The notes beneath the pieces were generated by a model. It did no database searches, was not told the origin of the DNA, and worked only from the letters and a program-made list of their open reading frames with translations. Below, piece by piece: positions 38,307-50,624 of a stretch of DNA of 64,000 nt. Each line of letters starts with the position of its first letter. Position 1 is the stretch's first letter. A program made the position numbers and the translations under genes. This stretch comes from Noviherbaspirillum humi. GTDB lineage: Bacteria > Pseudomonadota > Gammaproteobacteria > Burkholderiales > Burkholderiaceae_D. The stretch lies in assembly GCF_900188095.1 (NCBI RefSeq), contig NZ_FZOT01000003.1:1-64000 (forward strand). Direction: 5' to 3'.

Positions 38307-40283
38307 TCAAGCCTTCCCGAGCGACATCTGCCTGAGGTCGGCGGTGAGATACCCCACCGCCGCGCCAAAGCCATTCTTGTAGTTGGCCTTGATCAGCGGA
38401 TCGAGCGTCGATTTCACCGTGTTGTGAATCGATCCCCAGTCGCCGGCGTGCTGGAAGTTGCTCATGATGTAGGTCCAGCCGTTGATCTCGTCCACCGCAT
38501 GCAGGCCGGTCGACTCGCCGCCGGCCGGAATCGACATGATGCGCGACAGCTGCCTGGTGTCGACGTTGTAGGCCCACAGGAAGTTGTTGACGTGCTGGCT
38601 GCTGTCCTCGCCGATGAACAGGGTGCGCATCTTTTCCGAAAACTTCAGGTTGTCGGGGTTCGCCACCTTGTCCGGATTGGCGGTGTTGCCGAGCGCATCG
38701 GCGGCGATGTCTTGTCCCACCAGCAGCGCCTTGATGTCCACCGGCATCCACTCGCTGTTGATGGCGGCGCCGCTGGTATCCTGCACGCCGGCCTTCAGGT
38801 TCAGCGCCATGACCGCGCCGGCCACCAGCTGGCTGGGCAGCGACACGCCATTGGCCGGAACGTTGAGCGCATTGCCGGCCACCATCGAGCTCTGGCAGTT
38901 CTGCAGCGCCGAGTAGGCGATCTTGTCCCTGGCGTTGACGGTGGTGCCTTCCATCTTGGTGAAGGCGGTGGATGCGCCGACCAGCGCCGCATAGCGGTGG
39001 GTCTCGAGGAAGGCGGCCGCCTTTTCCATGCCCGGCACCAGCTTGATCCACTCGGTGCGGCCGTTGGCGGCGACCTTGGTGTAAGACGCGTCGGACGGGT
39101 CCGAGGTCTTCACGTCCATGATCTGGGTCGGCTGAAGGATGGTCGCCATCTGCTTGATCTCGGCGCTGGTGGCCGAGCCGAGCTTGATCCAGGTCAGCGG
39201 TGCGCCGCTGCCGTTGGGATCGAGCGAGAAGCCGGCGCCGACTTTTGCCGCATACAGCGTGCCGGAGGAGAGATCCTTCTCGCGGTCGGCGACGAAGACG
39301 AAGTAGGCGCTGTTGGTCGCATCGTCACCCATGAGCACGGTACGGTTGTCCGGCATCACCTGCACCAGCTCGTGAGAGATGCGGCCGAGGCAGTAATGCT
39401 TCTTGATCGATGCGGTGCCGTCGGCATTCACCGTGACTTCCGGCAGATGGCCGTAGTTATACGGATTGGCGACGGTTTCGCTGCCGTAGAGGTTCTTGCT
39501 GAAGGCGCGGAACTGCGCGTCGGTGGACGCGGTGAAGGCATTGGGCTCGTACTCCTCGCTGGAGAGGTGGGTGCCCCAGGGCGAGAGGCTGGCGCCGCAG
39601 GTGATCCACAGGCCGTTGACGGAGGAGGTGTCGACGTTGTGGTACTTCACCAGCGACAGCTTGCCGGTGGCGGGATCCTGATCCAGCGTCAGCACGGCGA
39701 TGGGGGAGGGCAGCTTGCCGTACATGCCGGTGGCGCCGTCCTGCGCCAGCGAGGTGTATTCGAACTGCACCACCGCGAATACCGTGTTTCCTTTCACCCC
39801 GGCGACCATGGCGTTGGGCACGGTGAGCAGCGAGGTGCCGTCGGGAGAATCGGAGAAGAACTGGCGCGGGCTGGCCGGCACGGTGGTGTCGATGATGGGC
39901 TGGTTGTAAATGTCGTAGTAGCCGCCGGCGAGAATGGTGCCGCCGTTGCCGTCCGGGACCCGGTCGCCGGTGATGAAGAAGGGCTGGTAGGCCAGCTTGA
40001 AGTCCGCCTTGGTGGCGTCGCTGAAGTTGACCGTCATGGTGGAGCCGACAGTGGTGGTCGCCATGGCCGCCGGCGTGCTCAGGGTCGGCGCCGGCATGCC
40101 GCTGAAGCTCACCGACGCAAAGGATACCGTCGACTTCAGCGCGTCGGCCGCCGGTACGGCATCCGAACCGCCGCCGCAGCCGTTGAGCAGCGTGGAAGCA
40201 AGGGCCGGCCCGAATGGCAGCAGCGGCGCGCCAGCGAGGAACTTGAGTGCCTTGCGGCGGGAGAGTTGGGTGTTGTCAGTCAT
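38307..40283 (-). CDS. phoX: PhoX family alkaline phosphatase (DUF839)
   Basis: This 658-aa exported enzyme has a twin-arginine signal (SRRKALKFLAGAPLLPFGPA), followed by a possible lipobox (LLNGC). PhoX hallmarks include GLWITCGASLSPWGTHLSSE with the metal-binding Cys, EEYEPNA, PYNYGHLPEV, MGDDATNSAYFVFVADRE and a late NPDNLKFSEK. PhoX enzymes are Fe/Ca phosphomonoesterases made under phosphate limitation. The start at 40281-40283 follows AGGAAG. Upstream is a PHO-box plus TATAAT arrangement, which supports PhoB control. The upstream neighbour is a divergent receiver protein. Confidence 0.9.
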   Translation of the reverse strand: MTDNTQLSRRKALKFLAGAPLLPFGPALASTLLNGCGGGSDAVPAADALKSTVSFASVSFSGMPAPTLSTPAAMATTTVGSTMTVNFSDATKADFKLAYQPFFITGDRVPDGNGGTILAGGYYDIYNQPIIDTTVPASPRQFFSDSPDGTSLLTVPNAMVAGVKGNTVFAVVQFEYTSLAQDGATGMYGKLPSPIAVLTLDQDPATGKLSLVKYHNVDTSSVNGLWITCGASLSPWGTHLSSEEYEPNAFTASTDAQFRAFSKNLYGSETVANPYNYGHLPEVTVNADGTASIKKHYCLGRISHELVQVMPDNRTVLMGDDATNSAYFVFVADREKDLSSGTLYAAKVGAGFSLDPNGSGAPLTWIKLGSATSAEIKQMATILQPTQIMDVKTSDPSDASYTKVAANGRTEWIKLVPGMEKAAAFLETHRYAALVGASTAFTKMEGTTVNARDKIAYSALQNCQSSMVAGNALNVPANGVSLPSQLVAGAVMALNLKAGVQDTSGAAINSEWMPVDIKALLVGQDIAADALGNTANPDKVANPDNLKFSEKMRTLFIGEDSSQHVNNFLWAYNVDTRQLSRIMSIPAGGESTGLHAVDEINGWTYIMSNFQHAGDWGSIHNTVKSTLDPLIKANYKNGFGAAVGYLTADLRQMSLGKA

Positions 40284-40344
40284 CTTCCTGGATATGAAGA
40301 GTTGATCGAATTGTTGTTGCAAGGACCACGTTCATGGCGAGCGA

Positions 40345-40378
40345 ATTATAGGAACCGCATATGACCGCAATGTGACAG
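40345..40378 (-). promoter_or_regulatory. PHO-box promoter of phoX
   Basis: On the minus strand CTGTCACATTGCGGTCAT (40361-40378) matches the tandem 7-mer PHO box (CTGTCAT-N4-CTGTCAT) closely. Ten nucleotides further on lies a perfect TATAAT (40345-40350). This is the PhoB-activated promoter geometry, in which the box replaces the -35. The ATG is about 62 nt beyond the -10. Confidence 0.75.
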
Positions 40379-40549
40379 CCGTTGCCTTGGCTATCACGCC
40401 CTGGCTGGTGGTTCGAAGTCCCAATCACGTGCCGCGGCTTGCCGCCAGAAATGCATTTCCCCGTTTCCCTGGCGGCGCTTCGCCCATTGCGTGGATGAGC
40501 GTTGCATCTGCGGCGGGCTGAAGCGAAGCCGGTTTATCGAAAGCAATTT

Positions 40550-40578
40550 TTGTCAGTCGGATGTCAGAGCCAAGTCAG
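40550..40578 (+). promoter_or_regulatory. Three PHO-like half-sites at 11-bp spacing
   Basis: TTGTCAG (40550-40556), ATGTCAG (40561-40567) and AAGTCAG (40572-40578) are direct repeats with an exact 11-bp period, the spacing of PhoB half-sites. They point toward the receiver gene that starts 100 nt downstream. No clear -10 follows, so promoter activity is uncertain. Confidence 0.4.
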
Positions 40579-40678
40579 CTCTGCGTCAAGCGCCGGCCGT
40601 ACCCTTGCAGTTCTCAAATCAACGATCGATGCCTGTTCTCCGGTGCTCGGCGGCCGGAGCGGAAGCGTCCACACCGAT

Positions 40679-41107
40679 ATGGAAACTGTACTGATTGCGG
40701 CAGGCGATGCTTCCCTCGCGGAAGACATGAGCCACATCCTTTCCCAAGTCGGGTATGACTGCTGCATCGCCAGCGATGAGCCGGGACTGCTGGACCGGAT
40801 GCGCCATCGCCGGCCGGATGTCATCGTCCTCGACGCGGCGCTTCCCGCGATGGGCGGCATCAGGGCGCTGCGCTGCCTGCGCCATTTCGATGCCTCGGTG
40901 CCGGTTCTGCTGATGACGAGCGGGCGCGGGGTGGGTGACTGGATCCGGGGCGTGGAAGCGGGCGCCAACGATTTCATGGCGCTCCCGGTGCGGTCGGAAA
41001 ATCTGGTTCCGCGCGTCGCCGCGCTGCTGCGGCAAGCCGATCCGGCGGTGCATCCGTTCCGCATCGAGGATGCGCGCCAGGCATGCCCGGCACAGGAACA
41101 TTCATAA
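40679..41107 (+). CDS. Stand-alone receiver domain protein with atypical active site
   Basis: This 142-aa CheY-like receiver has no output domain. The phospho-acceptor is Asp52 (DVIVLDAALPAMGG) and the conserved Thr/Ser is Thr80 (VLLMTSG). The conserved lysine position reads ALPV (Leu102), and the N-terminal acidic pair is reduced to one Asp (AAGDAS). It may not follow normal phosphorylation switching. I start it at ATG 40679; the frame is open upstream to 40502 without protein-like sequence. It precedes two hybrid kinases in the same direction and could take part in their relay. PHO-like repeats lie upstream. Confidence 0.75.
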   Translation: METVLIAAGDASLAEDMSHILSQVGYDCCIASDEPGLLDRMRHRRPDVIVLDAALPAMGGIRALRCLRHFDASVPVLLMTSGRGVGDWIRGVEAGANDFMALPVRSENLVPRVAALLRQADPAVHPFRIEDARQACPAQEHS

Positions 41108-41388
41108 AGGGCGCATCGCCGGAACTTCATTCCCGCGAACCGAGGAGCCGCCACGCCGTTGTTGCGTCGGCGCGGCGGCCCGCTGTTGATCAATCCTCGC
41201 CGTGGTTCGTCCATCAGGCGCAAGCCGCTTCAAACCGAATTCGGGCATACTTTGCCTGAGCCATCACTCCGCCATTGAGCCGAAGGGAATCACGATTTCG
41301 TGAGCCTTCGCGCTTGGCCGTTCTCGCTTGCAGGCGTCTTGCGGCCGGGACGTGGCTAGCTTGGCCGATGTACTTTCCCTTGAGGTTT

Positions 41389-44445
<3,057 letters not shown>

Positions 44446-44571
44446 GCCCGACCAAGGCGCTGGCGCCAAAAATCTCGGCCGGACACGCGATACGGCGTCA
44501 TTTTTGCAAGACGGTTTGCTACTATTGGCCTGCCAACTTTTTGCACGACGCGCCTTCCGCGTTTATGACCA

Positions 44572-46863
44572 ATGAATCAGCTGACTTCCATGCGCCTTTC
44601 GACCCAGTTGGCTTTGCTGCTCGCCGGCTCGATACTGGTGCTGACGCTGGCCCTGACGGCGCTGGTTGGCAGGCTGGCAACGGAGAAGGTGAAGGCGGAC
44701 ATCGGCGCGCGATTTGCCGACCTGTCGTTCCAGGCCGTCGACAAGATCGGCCGCAGCCTGTCCGAGCGGCAGCGGGAATTCGAGTTGCTGGCCGCCCGGC
44801 CGGATTTCGCCGAGCCCGGCGTTTCCGCAGAGACCAAGCGGCGGTATCTCGAATCGCTGCAGAAGAACTATCCCCACTATGCCTGGATCGGCATGACCGA
44901 CAACGACGGCAAGGTCATGGTCGCTGCCAACGGCATCCTGGAAGGCACGAACGTGGCCAGCCGGCCGTGGTTCGTGCGTGCGATGCAGGGCTTGCACCTG
45001 ACTGACGTGCATCAGGCCGTTCTGCTCCAGAAACTCCTGCAACCCGGCTACGGCGACGAACCGATGCGCTTCATCGATCTGACCTTTCCCTACCGTGACA
45101 GGGAAGGGCGCATGGCCGGCATCCTCGGCGCCCACTTGAGCATGAAATGGGCGGAAGAAATCGAACGGTCGATCCTGCTGCCGGCATTGCGCCGCCAGGG
45201 CATCGAAACGATCGTGCTGGACAAGGATTACTCCGTCGTGCTCGGCCCGCCGGAGCTGATGAATCTCACGCTCTCCTTCCCGGCGCTGAGCGCGGCAGCG
45301 GAACCGCAGACCGGCTACGCGATCCAGCGCATTGCATCGGCCAATGAATACCTGCTGGGATACAGCAAGAGCAGCGCGGCCGCCGGCCACCCCAGCCTGG
45401 GCTGGACCGTCGTGGTGCGCCAGGATCTCAAGGCGGCGTATGCGCCGGTGCGCCAGTTGCAGCAGCAGATCATGGCAATCGGCCTGGCCGTCGCGGTCCT
45501 GTTCGCCGCCCTCGGCGCATTCCTCTCCGGACGCATTTCCAGGCCGCTGCGCCTGCTGACGGAAGCGGCTCACCGGGTGCAGGCAGGCGAAGACAGCCGC
45601 ATCAGCAAGCCCAAGGGCGGCTACGCCGAAATCCATGTGCTGCACCGGAGCCTGCAAACCCTGCTGGAAAAGCTGCAGGAGAAGGAAGCTGCCATGCTCG
45701 CCGCCGACAGGCGCAAGGATGAATTCATCGCTACGCTCGCGCATGAACTGCGCAACCCGCTGGCGCCGATGCAGAGCGGGCTTGAACTGATGCGGCTGAG
45801 CGGCAACAGCCCGGCGGTCGTCGCCAGGGTGCAAACCGTCATGGACCGCCAGCTCGGCACCATGGTGCATCTCATCAACGACTTGCTGGATGTGTCGCGC
45901 ATCACCCGCGGCAAGGTCCAGCTGAGAAAGGAGCGCATCAGTCTGCGCCAGGTGCTGGAAAGCGCCATCGAGACCGCGCGGCCGCTGATCGAGTCGCGCC
46001 GGCATGCGCTGGATCTGCGCCTGCCGGCCCATGATATCTGCATCGAGGGCGATCAGGCCCGGCTGGCGCAGGTCGTCGGCAACCTGCTGAACAATGCGGC
46101 CAAGTACACGCCCGAGCATGGCCGGATCGCGCTGGAGGCTTGCCAGGACGGCGACGATGCGGTCATATCGGTTGCGGATGACGGCATCGGCATCGCCCAG
46201 GAATCGCTGCCGGCGATCTTTGAGATGTTCAATCAGGTTGGCAAGACCCAGGATTCATCCTACGGCGGGCTTGGCATCGGCCTCAACCTGGTGCGCCAGC
46301 TGGTCGAGCTGCACGGCGGGACGGCGACCGCGGCCAGCGCCGGCATCGGCCGGGGCAGCACCTTCGTCATCAGGCTGCCGGCCGGGCCGAACGCCCGATC
46401 CGCCGCGCAGCCGGAAGCAGCGCTGCCGGTTCCAATGCAGGCGATCGAGTCGGCCGCTCCTGCAGTGACGCTGCGCATTCTGGTTGTCGACGACAACAGC
46501 GACGCCGCCCAGAACCTCGCCGCCCTGCTCGAGGCACTCGGCCATGAAACGAGCATTGCTGCGGATGGCCGGCAGGCGCTGGAAGCGGTGCCGCGGTTCC
46601 GCCCCGACATCATCTTCTCCGACATCGGCATGCCGGTCATGAACGGCTATGAATTTGCGCGCACGATGACTGCCACGCCTGCCAGCCGCAGGACCGTTCT
46701 CGTCGCCGTCACCGGCTGGGGTTCCGAGCGGGACCGTCTGCGCGCAACGGAAGCCGGCTTCGACTACCACCTGACCAAGCCGGCGCAGCTCGCGGATATC
46801 CGCCGGATATTGCAGGAGGCCTTCCCGGCCGGCGAGGACGGTGCCCGGGATCGCGCCGCCTGA
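44572..46863 (+). CDS. Membrane Cache-HAMP hybrid sensor histidine kinase
   Basis: This 763-aa kinase has TM1 near residues 12-34 and a periplasmic double-Cache-type sensor (about 35-290; PHYAWIGMTDNDGKVMVAAN, ASRPWFVRAMQG). TM2 near 300-325 leads to HAMP (about 325-378, GRISRPLRLLTEAAHRVQAG). HisKA has EFIATLAHELRNPLAPMQSG near 390. HATPase_c follows (GNLLNNAAKYTPEHG, GGLGIGLNLVRQL). The C-terminal receiver carries FSDIGMPVMNGYEFAR and VAVTGWGSERDRLRATEAGF. It senses an extracytoplasmic small molecule and feeds a relay. It probably forms one unit with the upstream kinase and ends at a strong hairpin. Confidence 0.92.
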   Translation: MNQLTSMRLSTQLALLLAGSILVLTLALTALVGRLATEKVKADIGARFADLSFQAVDKIGRSLSERQREFELLAARPDFAEPGVSAETKRRYLESLQKNYPHYAWIGMTDNDGKVMVAANGILEGTNVASRPWFVRAMQGLHLTDVHQAVLLQKLLQPGYGDEPMRFIDLTFPYRDREGRMAGILGAHLSMKWAEEIERSILLPALRRQGIETIVLDKDYSVVLGPPELMNLTLSFPALSAAAEPQTGYAIQRIASANEYLLGYSKSSAAAGHPSLGWTVVVRQDLKAAYAPVRQLQQQIMAIGLAVAVLFAALGAFLSGRISRPLRLLTEAAHRVQAGEDSRISKPKGGYAEIHVLHRSLQTLLEKLQEKEAAMLAADRRKDEFIATLAHELRNPLAPMQSGLELMRLSGNSPAVVARVQTVMDRQLGTMVHLINDLLDVSRITRGKVQLRKERISLRQVLESAIETARPLIESRRHALDLRLPAHDICIEGDQARLAQVVGNLLNNAAKYTPEHGRIALEACQDGDDAVISVADDGIGIAQESLPAIFEMFNQVGKTQDSSYGGLGIGLNLVRQLVELHGGTATAASAGIGRGSTFVIRLPAGPNARSAAQPEAALPVPMQAIESAAPAVTLRILVVDDNSDAAQNLAALLEALGHETSIAADGRQALEAVPRFRPDIIFSDIGMPVMNGYEFARTMTATPASRRTVLVAVTGWGSERDRLRATEAGFDYHLTKPAQLADIRRILQEAFPAGEDGARDRAA

Positions 46864-46877
46864 GACCGGCTGCAAAC

Positions 46878-46918
46878 GCTGCACGGCACCGCAAGGCCGC
46901 CTGGCGGTGCCGTGCAGC
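46878..46918. terminator. Strong bidirectional terminator hairpin
   Basis: A perfect 15-bp stem: GCTGCACGGCACCGC (46878-46892) pairs with GCGGTGCCGTGCAGC (46904-46918) around an 11-nt loop. It lies 14 nt after the kinase stop and 34 nt before the stop of the convergent oxidase gene. The following TCTTCCC is only a weak U-tract. Confidence 0.75.
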
Positions 46919-46952
46919 TCTTCCCGACTAATAGAGAAGCGTTCGCCGGGAC

Positions 46953-48651
46953 TCACTGGATCTGGATGATGCGCGCGATCGATGGCACGCCTCGCTCATT
47001 GATCAGGAACAGCATGTAATGCCCCGGCGGCGTCAGATTGGGGTCGGCCGGCGCGGTGACATTCAATCCGGTGGCCGTCTTCGTGAACTGCAGATAATTG
47101 ATGCGCTGGTTCATGTTGAAGGCATGCGTTACCGCGCCGAGCCGGATCCAGGTTGCCTTGACGATGCTGCCGGCGTCAGGCGTTTCCACGAAAAAGCCTT
47201 GCCCGTACTGAAGCGTGGCCGGCGCGTTCTTGACAGTCGGACGCGAGCCGGTGAACAGATAGGGAGGCGAATAAATCTCGGCATTGCTGTTGTCCACTCC
47301 GTTCAGCGGCGCGGGCTGGCCGCCGCCTGCCGACAAGACCCGGCCGTCCGGCAACAGCAGGGCAGTGGAGTGGTAAAGCCTCGGAATCTTCATGCTTGCC
47401 ATCTCGGTCCACTTTCCGGTGAGCGGATCCCACATTTCGGCGGCGAGCACGGCGGTAGCGGCATCGTTGAAGCCGGGACCGCTCATGCCCCCGGTTACCA
47501 GCACCTTGCCGTCGGCGAGAATGGTCGCATTCAACTGCCTGCGGGCATACTTCATCGGCGACGTCCAGGCCCATTTCGGCTTCGCGTCGTACAGGTTGAT
47601 GACTTCCGCAGTATTAGTCGGCGGATCGCCTCCCCCCCATCACCAGGACCTTGCCGTCGCCATACATCACGGACGAGCCGTAGTCGCGGGCTTGCATGTC
47701 GAAATTCTGCACCGCCACGTCCGTCCATTTGCCATTGCCGCTGGTGTCGAGATAGCGGGTCAGCGGATCGATGCCGGCCATGAACACCTGGCCGTTCGGC
47801 GCCAGATGCATGCGGGGATACATGCCGACGTCGTATTGAGCGTTGGTCAGATTGCGCCAGCCGCCGGTGGTCTTCCATACCTGCGGCAGGAGATTGGTGT
47901 CCTGCTTGGTCGCATCCATGATGCCGCCGAGCGTGAGGATTTCGCCGTTGGCCAGCATGGTGCTGGTCGGATACCAGCGCGGACCGCTCATGCCTTCGAC
48001 CTGCTGCCAGGTGTTGGTGCGGTAATCGAAGATATTGGTGTCGGCGGAACCGCCGAAGGCAGTCTCGCCGCCGGTCACCAGCAGACGGCCGTCGGGAAGA
48101 AAAGTCTGGCCGCTGCAGAACAGCTTGGTATTGGGATTCGGCAGGTAGACCGGATTGGTCGGCGTCCCGCCGATGGGGACCTCCATCATGTAGACCTCGG
48201 CGCTGTTGCCGGCGTTGGGCGAATGGTCGTCGTATCGGGAGGACCAGCTGATCAATCGCGCATCCGGCAGCAGGGTCAGATTCACCGCCACCTGCGGCCA
48301 TTCATACACCGGCGACCATTCGCCCATGGGCTTGGTCGGCGCGGTCGGTTCGGGCGGCGCGGCTTCCGGCTGGCTGGCCGCTGGCGGCGTGGCAGTGCCG
48401 GTCTGCTGCGTCGACTCGGCGCCGGATTGACTGCCGTTGTTCTTCAAGGCGACGGGGGAAGCGGCTTCCGAGCCAGCCGTCGCCGCGCCTCCGCCTCCAA
48501 TACCGCCTGTGCCGCCCGTACCGCCAGCACCGCCTCCGCCGCCACAGGCGGAAAGGCTCCATGCGACGGCAATCAGCAGGAATGGGTGATGCAAGCAAAA
48601 CATGGCTTCACGCCGGCGCTTCGCCGGAATTCTTTCTTCCTCATGCTTCAT
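46953..48651 (-). pseudogene. Galactose-oxidase-like copper radical oxidase lipoprotein, frameshifted
   Basis: One kelch/DUF1929-type gene is split by one extra base. The 5' part (48651-47614, 345 aa) has a lipobox signal (SLSACGGG), a Gly/Pro linker, then kelch blades with Cys179 in TKLFCSGQTFLPDGR and Tyr227 in GPRWYPTS. The frame breaks at a seven-G tract (47632-47638). With six G it reads on as MGGGDPPTNTAEVINLYDAK into the 3' part (ATG 47555 to 46953). That part contains LYHSTALLLPDGRV and AVTHAFNMNQR, then GHYMLFLINERGVPS. These match galactose oxidase Cys228, Tyr272, Tyr495-His496 and His581. If restored, it is a surface or periplasmic copper oxidase making H2O2; substrate unknown. The gene could be phase-variable or a sequencing slip. 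Confidence 0.85.
47632..47638 (-). repeat. Seven-G homopolymer at the frameshift site
   Basis: The coding strand reads ATG followed by six more G, then AGGCGATCC. Removing one G restores the oxidase frame exactly. Homopolymers of this length slip both in replication and in sequencing. Confidence 0.85.
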
Positions 48652-48803
48652 GGCGTTCCCTTTATCGGCAAATTGGCTTTCATCAGAATGAGCTCAGCCG
48701 TCCGACGGCAGGGCCGGCTGGAGATGACAAACAATGGAAATCCTCGGCGCCGGTCGAGCGGCTTTCACGCCACTGCAGAACCGCCGCTCACATCGATCAA
48801 CGC

Positions 48804-50309
48804 TTACAAGGCTTTCAGAAACGCCGTCAGATCGGCGATTTCCTGCGGCGACAGGTGCATCTGAAACCGCTGGTTGTAAAAGTCCACGACTTCACGCAAA
48901 TCCTTGGCCGAGCCGTTGTGGAAATAGGGCGGTCTCGCCGCCAGCGCTCTCAGAATCGGCACCTTGAATTTGCCGATGTCGCTCCACCTGCCGCTGGCCA
49001 GCGCTGCGCCCGGGTCGGTGGTTTCCAGCACCTCGCCGGTGGTCTTGTTCTTCAATGTGTACAGGGGCAGATCCGCGGTCCGGCGCGCGCCATCCGACAC
49101 GCCTATGTCCAGCAGCAGCGGCACCGAATGGCTGCCCGCCTCGGGCGCGCTGTGGCAGGTGGCGCATGATCCCCTGACCAGCGTGCCGGGCAAGCCCTTG
49201 ACGCCGCCGATCGACATCTCGCGCTGGTTGAACAGCGCCTGACCGCGCGCGATGGCGAGCCGTGCGCCAGCCACCCTGGCTGCGTCCTCGGGCGCCACGT
49301 CGGCATCGACCGGCGGATTGGCGAGGGCCCATCCGCTGTAAAGGCTCATCACCTTGTCGGTGAATGGCGCCCGGGTGCGGTAGTCGCCATCCACCAGATC
49401 GTTGATGCCGAAATAATAGGCAACGCCGGCAAGCGCGAGCGGACCGCCGCGCCCGCCGATTCCGGCCAGGTTGCGGGCGCCGGCATCAAACACCTGGGCC
49501 GTGAACAGGCCGGACTCGAAGGCAACGATGGCAGCCTGATCTGCCGCGCTGAGTTCGGCGCCGGCCTGCGCATGTCCCAGGGCGGCGTTGTTGGCTTGCA
49601 GCGCGAGATCGACCGCAGGCCCGGCATAGCAGCGGGCGGCGTTCAACATGCATTGCGCCGAGTCCGGTGCGAGATGGGTTTCCCGTCCATCCCACATGAC
49701 GGTCGATTGGAAACTCAGGTTGGTGGAGGGCAGCGGCCGGCGGAACAGGGACAGCTCCTTGTCGCCGGCGAAGCGATAGGGGTCGTCCACGCCGGCGAGC
49801 TCGAAGTCGGCAGCGGCCGGCACTTTCATGCCGATGCGGATCAGCCCTTTTTCGAGCAGCAGGCGATAGGCAAGGCGGCGCGCCTCGTCGCTCGATACAT
49901 CCGCCTGCGGAGAGGTGGCGCCGTCGAGCGGCAGGAACAGCGGATCGGCGCCGTTCGACGCGAGATACCTGGCTTGCACGCTGGCGGGCGTAAGCGACCA
50001 GCCATCCCTGGCGTCATGGCAGCTTGCGCAGCTGCGGCCATTGCCGATCGGCTTGAAGAACGGATTGGCCGAATCGATGAATCCGGCTCTGGAGTACGTT
50101 CCATGACTGCCGCTGGCATTGGCGCTCACCAGCACGAACGGCGCAGCCGCCTTTTCGGCAGGATCGCCGGTGCTCGCCGCGGAGGCGGTGCCGGACGTCC
50201 TGGCCGGCACCTCCTGCGTTGCCGATCCGCCGCCGCAGGCGGACAGCAGCAGGCAAAGCATACTTATAGCGGCACGCATCAGCGGCCGCGCATTCGGGCT
50301 CGTGGTCAT
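48804..50309 (-). CDS. Di-heme cytochrome c peroxidase / MauG-like lipoprotein
   Basis: This 501-aa exported protein has a lipobox signal ([11 protein letters not shown]) and two c-type heme sites. CASCH lies near residue 94 and CATCH near 380, in the layout of the bacterial cytochrome c peroxidase/MauG family. The C-terminal [20 protein letters not shown] is the family's second-heme domain ending. The family reduces H2O2 or oxidises protein residues in the periplasm. It lies 152 nt upstream of the copper radical oxidase gene, in the same direction. A small secreted protein precedes it. The start could also be the internal ATG 30 nt downstream. Confidence 0.88.
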   Translation of the reverse strand: MTTSPNARPLMRAAISMLCLLLSACGGGSATQEVPARTSGTASAASTGDPAEKAAAPFVLVSANASGSHGTYSRAGFIDSANPFFKPIGNGRSCASCHDARDGWSLTPASVQARYLASNGADPLFLPLDGATSPQADVSSDEARRLAYRLLLEKGLIRIGMKVPAAADFELAGVDDPYRFAGDKELSLFRRPLPSTNLSFQSTVMWDGRETHLAPDSAQCMLNAARCYAGPAVDLALQANNAALGHAQAGAELSAADQAAIVAFESGLFTAQVFDAGARNLAGIGGRGGPLALAGVAYYFGINDLVDGDYRTRAPFTDKVMSLYSGWALANPPVDADVAPEDAARVAGARLAIARGQALFNQREMSIGGVKGLPGTLVRGSCATCHSAPEAGSHSVPLLLDIGVSDGARRTADLPLYTLKNKTTGEVLETTDPGAALASGRWSDIGKFKVPILRALAARPPYFHNGSAKDLREVVDFYNQRFQMHLSPQEIADLTAFLKAL

Positions 50310-50387
50310 CGGTCGTTATTCGCGTTGATTTGAAATGCGCTGGAGCGGCCCGTCAGTCGGGCGGCCATGCCTCGATTCAGCCCTAGA

Positions 50388-50624
50388 TCAATGCCCGCCC
50401 GTATAAGGCAGGAAGGCGCAATTCACCTTGCCGGCCGGGGTCTTGACGCAAAACCGGGGGCGCTCTGCCTCACCGGTCTTGGCGGCGCCTGCCTTCACGC
50501 CTTGCGCTTGCGTGCCCGCTCGATGCGCCTCTCCAGGCAGTGCGGTCAGCTGAGTCCCAGGGCCGAGTTGATGAGCAAATGCGGCGTTCGCAGTGAAGGC
50601 AATCATGAATGCAAGATGACGCAT
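50388..50624 (-). CDS. Small secreted two-cysteine protein
   Basis: This 78-aa protein begins MRHLAFMIAFTANAAFAHQL, a Sec signal cleaved near residue 17. It ends RPRFCVKTPAGKVNCAFLPY followed by TGGH, with one Cys pair. CAGGAGTAAGC precedes the ATG at 50622-50624, so I drop the longer upstream extension. It lies 78 nt upstream of the di-heme cytochrome and is probably co-transcribed with it and the copper radical oxidase gene. Function unknown; a small electron-transfer partner, inhibitor or structural role are all possible. Confidence 0.6.
   Translation of the reverse strand: MRHLAFMIAFTANAAFAHQLGPGTQLTALPGEAHRAGTQAQGVKAGAAKTGEAERPRFCVKTPAGKVNCAFLPYTGGH

Noticed and set aside
38268-40364. 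698-aa plus-strand frame opposite phoX
   Set aside because: Rich in Arg/His/Val shadow composition; the PhoX motifs and PHO-box promoter support the minus strand.
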